A DNA stretch of 29,118 nucleotides from Candidatus Woesearchaeota archaeon. GTDB lineage: Archaea; Nanobdellota; Nanobdellia; Woesearchaeales; JAHWHD01. The notes under the pieces were generated by a model. The model was not told where the DNA came from. It saw only the letters and a program-made list of their open reading frames with translations, and did not search any database. The DNA is taken from positions 1 through 29,118 of the forward strand of contig JAHWHD010000035.1 of the NCBI GenBank assembly GCA_019323525.1, read 5' to 3'. Below are positions 18,208 to 24,615 of this stretch, piece by piece. How positions within the stretch are numbered: the first letter of the stretch is position 1; each line of letters opens with the position of its first letter. A program made the position numbers and the translations under genes.

Positions 18208-18250
18208 CCGCACAGAATATACCAATATACACTATTGTAAACTAGGATAA

Positions 18251-18259
18251 GGAGGAGGT
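18251..18259 (+). promoter_or_regulatory. Strong Shine-Dalgarno site (GGAGGAGGT)
   Basis: GGAGGAGGT ends 7 bases before the ATG at 18267. Most genes in this window have weak or no Shine-Dalgarno sites, so a full match here suggests high translation and supports this start. Confidence 0.75.
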
Positions 18260-18266
18260 ACTGAAA

Positions 18267-18539
18267 ATGGCTAAAAAGAGGCAGAAAAAGAGTGTTAAAA
18301 AGGCTGCCAAATCTAGCAGTGACATATCTAAGAGGACTGTGGCAGTATTGTTAGTGATTGCAGTGTTAATTTCTGTTATTGGAACCTGGCTTGTTTTAAC
18401 CCAGCAACCAGAAATCCGGTACCAGGATATCAGTGGCTCACAAGGAGACGCTTATGTAAGATTTGAGATACAAGGAGAACCAGTTCCTAGTCAGCCAGTT
18501 ATAGCTGGAGGAGCTGTTGTAGGGTTTACAATTGAATAA
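18267..18539 (+). CDS. Small membrane-anchored protein, 90 aa, function unknown
   Basis: 90 residues. A strongly basic N-terminus (residues 1-23, about ten Lys/Arg) precedes one membrane helix at 24-44 (TVAVLLVIAVLISVIGTWLV) and a short outside tail of about 45 residues with no cysteine. The segment DISKRTVAVLLVIAVLISV resembles the N-terminus of the next protein (DISNKTLALLLGVAIVVSL), so the two share an anchor and may be partners or a duplicated pair. The topology would be N-terminus inside, C-terminus outside. The gene has its own promoter and a strong Shine-Dalgarno site, and lies 14 bases before the 202-aa gene. I do not recognise the family. It could be an assembly cofactor for the 202-aa protein, which is speculation. 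Confidence 0.8.
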   Translation: MAKKRQKKSVKKAAKSSSDISKRTVAVLLVIAVLISVIGTWLVLTQQPEIRYQDISGSQGDAYVRFEIQGEPVPSQPVIAGGAVVGFTIE

Positions 18540-18540
18540 A

Positions 18541-18546
18541 GGAGGT
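18541..18546 (+). promoter_or_regulatory. Strong Shine-Dalgarno site (GGAGGT)
   Basis: GGAGGT lies 7 bases before the ATG at 18554 and begins one base after the stop of the 90-aa gene. It fixes the start of the 202-aa protein and suggests high expression. Confidence 0.8.
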
Positions 18547-18553
18547 TAAAAAA

Positions 18554-19162
18554 ATGGAGGACATTTCAAACAAAACACTGGCGTTGTTGCTCGGAGTTGC
18601 TATTGTTGTTTCTCTAGTCGGGATTTTCACAGCTGAAAGCGGTACTTTGACTGTGTTGACTGGAAGAGGCACAACAGAGACCAGTAACGTAACATTTACG
18701 ACAGAGTCGGAGACAAACATCAAAGTCGATGGCAACATTACTTTTGGATCAGGCAGAGTCGACCTTGGTCAAACTTTCGCGATTTTGGACAGCGGAGACG
18801 GATCAACAACAAACGGAAACTGGAGTTTCAGTGCGCACAACATCTCAATCACCAACGAGGGTACTGTAAACGTCAGTGTAAGTGTGCAGTCAGACAAGAC
18901 ACCGGCCACATTTATTGGTGGAGGAACAAACCCTGAGTTTGCATGGAAGGCTATTGAAGCAGAAGCAAATGCGTGTGTAGGAGATTTGAACGACACATAT
19001 ACGGATCACAACTTTACTACCTCTGCGACAACATTCTGCACCAACCTAGCATCAGTAGGTACAGCAAATCAGCTAGACATGCCTGTAAGACTGACAGTAC
19101 CAGAAGACGCAACAACTGGTGACAAGAACGCTCAGTTGACTTTCACTGCGACTTCAGTCTAA
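18554..19162 (+). CDS. Anchored extracytoplasmic beta protein, 202 aa, possible major surface subunit
   Basis: 202 residues. A short N-terminus (MEDISNKT) leads into a hydrophobic segment at about 8-25, then a Thr/Ser/Asn-rich beta domain with seven N-x-S/T sequons and only two cysteines (ANAC and TFC), likely disulfide-bonded. The motifs ISITNEGTVNVSVSV, EFAWKAIEAEANAC and VRLTVPEDATTGDKNAQL align in order with the C-terminal domain of the giant protein. The strong Shine-Dalgarno site, its own promoter and a T-tract terminator directly downstream suit an abundant product. The general layout (hydrophobic leader, one beta domain, terminal T-F-T-A-like strand) recalls small matrix or filament subunits of the TasA type. 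I cannot show homology, and cleavage of the leader is uncertain. An S-layer-like, pilus-like or docking role is inferred. Confidence 0.82.
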   Translation: MEDISNKTLALLLGVAIVVSLVGIFTAESGTLTVLTGRGTTETSNVTFTTESETNIKVDGNITFGSGRVDLGQTFAILDSGDGSTTNGNWSFSAHNISITNEGTVNVSVSVQSDKTPATFIGGGTNPEFAWKAIEAEANACVGDLNDTYTDHNFTTSATTFCTNLASVGTANQLDMPVRLTVPEDATTGDKNAQLTFTATSV

Positions 19163-19169
19163 GCACATC

Positions 19170-19187
19170 TTTTTTTCTTTTTTTTTT
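19170..19187 (+). terminator. T-tract intrinsic terminator after the 202-aa gene
   Basis: A run of seven T, one C and ten T lies 7 bases after the stop codon, followed by eight A. Archaeal RNA polymerase terminates at such T-runs without needing a hairpin. The A-run reaches the ATG of the next gene, so that gene depends on read-through or an unseen promoter. Confidence 0.75.
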
Positions 19188-19194
19188 AAAAAAA

Positions 19195-20391
19195 ATGAAG
19201 CGAAAATTAATTCTCTTCTCAATTATTGCAATTTTATGTATTTCTAGTGTTTATGGAATAGGGCTTATTTCATATAATGACAGAGACTATCGTCACGTTA
19301 TCTGGGACCCTGGATTTACAAGGACCTATGACTTTGCCGTCAGGAATAACCTTGATAGGCCAATTGACGCACTTCTTTATGCAGAAGGACACCTCAACGA
19401 GTCGTTTACATTCTTTCCAGACACATTACACCTCAACCCTGGAGAGGTAAAACCGTTTAAGACAACTCTTAAATTCACTGAAGAAAAACCTGAACCAGGC
19501 GAACAAATAGTTTTGATTTTTGCAGAGGAAAGCCCCCCTAACTCTGAGGAGGCTACTGTTACAGTCCATGCAAGGGTTGGTACTCAGATTTATGTTAGAG
19601 TCCGTTATCCAGGCAAGTACATAGAGACTGGCATAAAAGCAAGGGATGTTGCAGTCGGAGAAACTGAACAGATTGATGTAACGGTATATAACTATGGTTC
19701 TGAAAACCTCAGAGATGTGTACGCGCTTGTTAATGTTTATGATGCAGAAGATAACCAAATAGGAACTTTACGTACTGAAGGCATACCCATCAGATATGAC
19801 GACTCCGGTGTACTTTCTGCAAGGTTCGACACTGCAGACTATGATAAAGGAGAATACTATGCAAGGGCCACTGTATTTTATGACGGAAATTCAATACTCA
19901 CTGACGATAGTTATTTTAAGCTAGGAAAACTTGAGATGCAGATAGTAAACCACTCTGATAAATTCCAGAAAGGAATAATCCAAAAATATAATGTCTCAAT
20001 TAAGAATGACTGGAACAAGCCAGTTAGGAACGTATATGCAGAAACCTTGGTCATGAAAAATGGACTCCTCATTGATAAAATTAAAACTCTTAGCTATGAT
20101 GTAAAAGCATGGGAGACCGTCGCATTAGAGGGATACTGGGACCTAAGAAATATAGAAGAGCTTGGCACTTATGATTTTGTTATTACCGCGCATTATGAAG
20201 GCCTCTCTACAAACAAATCCTCAACAGTTGAGGTCGTAAAGAACCTCGGACTTGGTTCTGAAAAACCTCTTAGCATGTACTTGAGCATATTCTCAGCAAA
20301 CACACTACTAATACTTCTAATAACAGCACTAATAATTATAAACATGTTCCTTTTCATCTGGCTAAGAAATAAAGAAATTAAACGAAAATGA
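19195..20391 (+). CDS. Type I membrane protein of tandem Ig-like domains (second paralogue)
   Basis: 398 residues. Signal peptide at 1-21 (MKRKLILFSIIAILCISSVYG), Ig-like domains in the middle, a C-terminal membrane helix at about 367-389 and a short basic tail (NKEIKRK). It matches the 381-aa protein at 17044-18189 in size, order and motifs: YARATVFYDGNSIL against YNASVKLYYDNNIL, YNVSIKNDWNKPVRNVYAE against FNLEIENLWNEPFKDVYAE, and GYWD against AYWD. The first Ig-like unit has the NNLDRPIDALLYAEG strand pair, also seen in the 140-aa protein downstream. There is no Shine-Dalgarno site; the ATG directly follows the A-run after the terminator. It overlaps the next gene by 4 bases (ATGA). A role as envelope anchor or assembly factor is inferred from context. 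Confidence 0.85.
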   Translation: MKRKLILFSIIAILCISSVYGIGLISYNDRDYRHVIWDPGFTRTYDFAVRNNLDRPIDALLYAEGHLNESFTFFPDTLHLNPGEVKPFKTTLKFTEEKPEPGEQIVLIFAEESPPNSEEATVTVHARVGTQIYVRVRYPGKYIETGIKARDVAVGETEQIDVTVYNYGSENLRDVYALVNVYDAEDNQIGTLRTEGIPIRYDDSGVLSARFDTADYDKGEYYARATVFYDGNSILTDDSYFKLGKLEMQIVNHSDKFQKGIIQKYNVSIKNDWNKPVRNVYAETLVMKNGLLIDKIKTLSYDVKAWETVALEGYWDLRNIEELGTYDFVITAHYEGLSTNKSSTVEVVKNLGLGSEKPLSMYLSIFSANTLLILLITALIIINMFLFIWLRNKEIKRK

Positions 20392-20810
20392 AAAATCTTA
20401 AGATTATTGTTCTTTTTGTCATAGTGATTTTGATAGGTGCAGGCATTAGTGCTATATTCTATGGCAGCTTGAAAGTATACTCCTCAAAAACATACAAGCT
20501 CAGTGTGAAAACTACGCAAGAACTTGATGTCGGCCTTAATACAGACGTATTTGAGGACAAAATCGTATTCGGAACAGTGCCCGCGGGAGGTTCTTCGACA
20601 AGGACTCTTAACATAACTAACGACCTTGATAGAGATCTAAGAGCAGAGTTCAAGCTTTCTGGCGAATTAGCAGAATGGGTTCAGACACCTGGCACCATGA
20701 ACATTCCTTCTAATGGGATTGCTAATTTCAATATTACTGTCTTTGTACCAGAAAATGTTGAACCTAGCGATTATTATGGCAAGCTAAAAATCAGGCTTTT
20801 AAAAACATAA
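20388..20810 (+). CDS. Small anchored Ig-like protein, 140 aa
   Basis: 140 residues. An N-terminal membrane helix at about 5-27 is not followed by a convincing cleavage site, so the protein is probably a signal-anchor protein with the rest outside. Residues 40-140 form one Ig-like domain: FGTVPAGGSSTRTLNITNDL, a Trp in EWVQTP, SNGIANFNITVFVP and a closing YYGKLKIRL strand. This is the Hydin/MSP-like pattern common in archaeal envelope proteins. The start overlaps the upstream stop (ATGA), implying translational coupling with the 398-aa protein. Its domain resembles the first Ig-like unit of both type I proteins, so it may act with them, for example as a donor or chaperone-like partner. That role is inference. 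Confidence 0.8.
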   Translation: MKNLKIIVLFVIVILIGAGISAIFYGSLKVYSSKTYKLSVKTTQELDVGLNTDVFEDKIVFGTVPAGGSSTRTLNITNDLDRDLRAEFKLSGELAEWVQTPGTMNIPSNGIANFNITVFVPENVEPSDYYGKLKIRLLKT

Positions 20811-20812
20811 AG

Positions 20813-20840
20813 TTATTAAATACTGTGATTTTTATATATA
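20813..20840 (+). promoter_or_regulatory. TATA-like sequences before the thrombospondin-like gene (ambiguous)
   Basis: Two AT-rich boxes lie between the genes: TTATTAAATA (about 20814-20823), 28 bases before the ATG and suited to a leaderless start there, and TTTATATATA (about 20831-20840), a better TATA match but too close to that ATG. Either may be chance in AT-rich DNA. Confidence 0.35.
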
Positions 20841-20845
20841 GAAAT

Positions 20846-23332
20846 ATGTTGTCAAAAAAGTTGGTGTTTTATCTACTTATCATTGTAATAGTTATATCTT
20901 CAATTAACACTGGGAACAACATTTATAATATAATCCTAAAAAACAAGATTACAGGCAAAGCATCTACAGCCCAAGTAACATTTACTATAGAACCTAGCTT
21001 TCCAGTTATATCAAACATAGAAACCACAATCCCTGATTTCAAAGACGGTTTTGAATTGAACGCAACTATAAACTTCACAAGTAGCAGATTCCCTATCAAC
21101 TTCACCTTCCAGCTATATGATGAAGCATATAACTTAATCTCAACCTCATCGATTTACGAAGCAGCGAGCGCTTTAGAGCTTCCAGTTAATTACACCATTC
21201 CTTCAACACTTGCTCAAGGAAACTATACCTTAAACATGACTGTTGTTGACGAGGAAAATAACGTAGTAATTGAAAATGTCGATTATTTCTATGTAGACCT
21301 CACAGACCCAATTATTACTTCTACAACAGTCTTTCCTAGAATTGTGGTACTTGACGATGATGTATTCATAAACGCTACAGCAACAGACAACATAGGAGTC
21401 GACACTCTTTACGCAGAGATAACATTACCCAATTCTACAATAGAGACATTGCTTATTGAAAATATCAATAACTACACAACAAACATTACAGGAACCCATA
21501 ATGTTACATTCTACGCAAATGATAGCGCAGGCAATCTTGCTACTTTCTTCACAGATTTCATAGTTGCAGAACCCATTTTATACAACATAAGCTTTGTAGA
21601 TTTTGCGATCTCAGGAATAAATGTCACAGTCAGTTTCTTCTATCCGAATGATACAGAAGCGATTAGGACAGAAACCTTTAATGGTTCAAAAACAATACGT
21701 TTAGCAAACTCAACGTATGACATGTCAGTAAATGCTTATGATGGCGATATTTATATATTGGTTTCAAATCTTAACCTAGCATCTAACAATCCTAATGAGT
21801 TCGGTATAGACCTGCTCGCAACTCCTATTACAGGATATCTAAGAACATTTGGTATTAACAGCACATTCTTAGGTATTGGCGGCGCCAATATTACTTTTGG
21901 GTACGCAGGTCTTTCATACACAGATGAAAACCAACTTCATTTATACAAATGCGAGAATTGGGCTTTTACAAGCCAATCATGTCTTAGCACTTGGACATTG
22001 CTAGATAGTGAGATTAACACGAATTTGAATACAATCAAAGTAAACGTGGCAAACTTTTCAGGTTTCAGTATAAAACAAGAAGGAATTAGTCCGCCTATTG
22101 GAGGGCCAGGACCTGCTGCAGTATGCGTCCCTGATTGGGATTGTACAGACTGGGGACCTGCTGAATGCCCTCCTTCAGGAATACAGACAAGAACCTGCAC
22201 TGACTTGAACAGCTGCGGAGGATCGCCTCCAGCAGAATCTATATCTTGTATATACGTGCCAGAAGAAGTTCCAATTGCCCCTCCTGTTGAAGGGATACCT
22301 ATCGAAGCAGCAGAGGTAGCACCAGGAATTTACAGTGCGTGGGTGACAGAGGAAACGATAATAGTACATCCTGGTATTGCATGGATAGAGAGGATGGAGG
22401 TAAGATGCACAAACATCACAGACAACGTCGAACAAATACTTAAGATTGCACAAGAACCTCCTGAAAAGTCAAACTTTACCAAATTCGATTATCTAATGGG
22501 CATTGAACCAAGCGAGACTCTCAACTGCGGAGTCGATATAATTACAGAGTGGCTGTGTATAGGTAATGCTTATAACCTGTACAAATGCAAGGATTGGGAC
22601 TTTGAAAAAGGCATTTGCAATCCCGAACAGGTATGCCTAAACCAGTCTGATAAAGTTACCATCTGCCACTATGCAGAAAATCCGGAGACAATAACTATAT
22701 CATGTGATGCACTAGAACAGCACCTAGCTCATGGCGATACTGTTGGCGAATGCGGCAATGCTCCTTGGGATGCGATTATTGAAATGATGCCTGGTCTGCA
22801 AAGATACAAAATACATATAGAGCCTGGAGATCCTGGTCTTGGAATAGGGCCGAGTCCTATCGCGCAGTTCTGTGGCGATGGCTCATGCAACTATGGAGAA
22901 TCTTGCTCAAACTGTCAGATTGATTGCGGCATTTGCGTACAACAACCTACAAGCCTCTGGAGCCGTCTTATCTCTTTATTCACGGGTCGAGCTGTAGAAG
23001 GATGCACTGAAGATTGGTCATGTGGTGATTGGAGCGCTTATCACGAAACAGGATACAGGCAAAGATCCTGCACTGATAAAAACAATTGTGGTACAAGCCT
23101 TGCAAAACCTGCAGAATCAGAATACTGCAGTTACATTGATTATGGTTGTAACAACGGAATCAAAGACCAGAATGAATTCATGACAGACTGCGGCGGTGTA
23201 TGCGAGCCTTGCATACGTCTTCCTCTAAAAGCTCCTGCATGGGTTTATGTCATTATTTTATTGTTCATCACTGCGTTCGTATTATATTATATTTTGAGAA
23301 CAAAAAGAACAAGGGCGCTTAAGAAAGCCTGA
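20846..23332 (+). CDS. Cys-rich thrombospondin-type-1-like and Ig-like membrane protein
   Basis: 828 residues from the ATG at 20846; a GTG at 20825 would add seven residues, but MLSKKLVFYLL makes a cleaner signal anchor. After the N-terminal helix come two Ig-like domains (to about residue 250; the second has ITATDNIGVDTLYA-like strands and NDSAGN) and a module ending in FSGFSI. Next are a thrombospondin-type-1-like unit (WDCTDWG...IQTRTC, bases 22124-22247), a KVTICH...HLAHGDTVGEC motif (about 22650-22753), CGDGSCNYGESCSNC (about 22870-22936), a second thrombospondin-type-1-like unit (WSCGDWS...RQRSC, 23001-23124) and CNNGIKDQNE...DCGGVC (about 23146-23212). A membrane helix (WVYVIILLFITAFVLYYIL) and an Arg/Lys tail end the protein. 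It is probably anchored at both ends and disulfide-rich. It shares a C-x-N/D-W module with the giant protein. Confidence 0.87.
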   Translation: MLSKKLVFYLLIIVIVISSINTGNNIYNIILKNKITGKASTAQVTFTIEPSFPVISNIETTIPDFKDGFELNATINFTSSRFPINFTFQLYDEAYNLISTSSIYEAASALELPVNYTIPSTLAQGNYTLNMTVVDEENNVVIENVDYFYVDLTDPIITSTTVFPRIVVLDDDVFINATATDNIGVDTLYAEITLPNSTIETLLIENINNYTTNITGTHNVTFYANDSAGNLATFFTDFIVAEPILYNISFVDFAISGINVTVSFFYPNDTEAIRTETFNGSKTIRLANSTYDMSVNAYDGDIYILVSNLNLASNNPNEFGIDLLATPITGYLRTFGINSTFLGIGGANITFGYAGLSYTDENQLHLYKCENWAFTSQSCLSTWTLLDSEINTNLNTIKVNVANFSGFSIKQEGISPPIGGPGPAAVCVPDWDCTDWGPAECPPSGIQTRTCTDLNSCGGSPPAESISCIYVPEEVPIAPPVEGIPIEAAEVAPGIYSAWVTEETIIVHPGIAWIERMEVRCTNITDNVEQILKIAQEPPEKSNFTKFDYLMGIEPSETLNCGVDIITEWLCIGNAYNLYKCKDWDFEKGICNPEQVCLNQSDKVTICHYAENPETITISCDALEQHLAHGDTVGECGNAPWDAIIEMMPGLQRYKIHIEPGDPGLGIGPSPIAQFCGDGSCNYGESCSNCQIDCGICVQQPTSLWSRLISLFTGRAVEGCTEDWSCGDWSAYHETGYRQRSCTDKNNCGTSLAKPAESEYCSYIDYGCNNGIKDQNEFMTDCGGVCEPCIRLPLKAPAWVYVIILLFITAFVLYYILRTKRTRALKKA

Positions 23333-23335
23333 CTA

Positions 23336-23346
23336 AACATTTAAGA
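23336..23346 (+). promoter_or_regulatory. Possible TATA box for cca
   Basis: AAACATTTAAG, centred about 40 bases before the cca ATG, would give a short leader carrying the weak AGGGAT site. The match to a TATA consensus is modest. Confidence 0.35.
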
Positions 23347-23380
23347 AATAAAAGAAAAATACAATTAAGGGATATTACAA

Positions 23381-24607
23381 ATGAAACAACTAATAAAGAC
23401 ACTTAAACCAAGTAGCGCGCTAATGCGAAGCGCAGACAAAGTAGTTGAAACCATATCCAAACATCTTAAGGAGCATAAAATCAAAGCAATCCCTGTAATT
23501 GGTGGATCGCTTGCAAAAGGAACTAATCTAAAGGGAGATTTTGATGTAGACATTTTTGTAAAATTTGATATGAAGCATAAGAACAAAAATCTATCTGAAA
23601 TTTTAATGAACGTTCTTAGAATATTCAATCCTTCAGTTGTGCATGGCAGCAGGGATTATTTCCAGTTCAAGAGCAAAGGAGTTAGTTACGAGGTTGTCCC
23701 AGTTTTAGACATAAAAAAAGCATCAGACGCTCTTAACGTCACTGATGTAAGCCCTTTACACGCGCTTTGGGTAAAACGGCATATAAAACATCTTGCAGAC
23801 GATGTAAGGCTTGCAAAGAAATTTTGTAAATGTCAGGGAGTTTATGGTGCAGAATCATATATCAACGGATTCTCAGGCTATATACTTGAAATTTTAGTAA
23901 TTCATTATGGCGGTTTTAGAAAACTGCTTAATGCAGTTACTAAATGGAAACCTCGGCAGGTAATCGACCCTTCAAATTATTACAAATCCCATAACGAAGT
24001 TTTTAAAAAGCTAAACATATCAAAACAGCAGAGTCCTTTGATAGTCATTGACCCCGTGCAAAAGGACAGGAACGCAGCAGCAGCTTTAAATCTTGAAACA
24101 TTCAGCAAGTTTATTCTTGCAGCAAAAAGGTACATTTCAAATCCTTCAAAAACATATTTTGTAAAGCCGAGCTTTTCTGTGAAATCTTTGCGGGATAATG
24201 CAAAATTGTTCGGTGTTCAGTTGATACTTATCAAGATTAAACCTCAGGATGGCAAAGAAGACGTTGTCGGAAGCAAAATCCTTAAGGTCTATAATTATGT
24301 AAAAAAACAATTTATACTTAACGAATTCTCTGTAATGGATTCAGGCTGGAACTGGAACAAAGACGTACATCTCTGGTTTTTTGCCTATCCTAAACTCTTG
24401 CCACTTTACAAGAAACATCCAGGTCCTTTAGTTTACTCATCAGAGCAGCATGTTAAAAAATTCCTTAAAAAACATAAACACTTAATTGTAGAGGATTCAA
24501 GGATCTTCTCAATAGTTAAAAGAGAACATCTCTCACCGATAGATTTAGCAAGGTCCCTTATAACGCAGGATTATATTAAAGAAAAGGTCAAATCAATTAA
24601 GATATGA
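23381..24607 (+). CDS. cca: CCA-adding enzyme, archaeal class I tRNA nucleotidyltransferase
   Basis: 408 residues. The enzyme adds or repairs the 3'-terminal CCA of tRNAs from CTP and ATP without a nucleic-acid template, in the cytoplasm. The class I nucleotidyltransferase core is clear: GGSLAKGT at residues 41-48, the metal-binding pair D55 and D57 in GDFDVDIF, and the third carboxylate D110 in YEVVPVLDI. The HALWVKRHI...DDVRLAKKFCK stretch and the YGAESYINGFSGYILEIL helix are typical of the archaeal central domain; the C-terminal half contains the HLWFFAYP and SPIDLAR segments of the tail domain. At 408 residues it is a little shorter than many archaeal homologues. It faces topA tail to tail with 8 bases between stops. 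No frame damage is seen. Confidence 0.95.
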   Translation: MKQLIKTLKPSSALMRSADKVVETISKHLKEHKIKAIPVIGGSLAKGTNLKGDFDVDIFVKFDMKHKNKNLSEILMNVLRIFNPSVVHGSRDYFQFKSKGVSYEVVPVLDIKKASDALNVTDVSPLHALWVKRHIKHLADDVRLAKKFCKCQGVYGAESYINGFSGYILEILVIHYGGFRKLLNAVTKWKPRQVIDPSNYYKSHNEVFKKLNISKQQSPLIVIDPVQKDRNAAAALNLETFSKFILAAKRYISNPSKTYFVKPSFSVKSLRDNAKLFGVQLILIKIKPQDGKEDVVGSKILKVYNYVKKQFILNEFSVMDSGWNWNKDVHLWFFAYPKLLPLYKKHPGPLVYSSEQHVKKFLKKHKHLIVEDSRIFSIVKREHLSPIDLARSLITQDYIKEKVKSIKI

Positions 24608-24615
24608 CGCCCAAC

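Noticed and set aside
18267..18650. Class III (archaellin/pilin) signal peptides on the two small proteins
   Set aside because: The basic N-termini are not followed by the usual K/R-G cleavage site before the helix, so a prepilin-peptidase substrate is not supported.
20825..20845. GTG at 20825 as the start of the thrombospondin-like gene
   Set aside because: It adds seven residues over a TATA-like sequence; the ATG at 20846 gives a normal basic-then-hydrophobic signal anchor. The choice is not certain.
24608..24615. Terminator hairpin between cca and topA
   Set aside because: The 8-base gap and flanks show no inverted repeat or T-run I could support.
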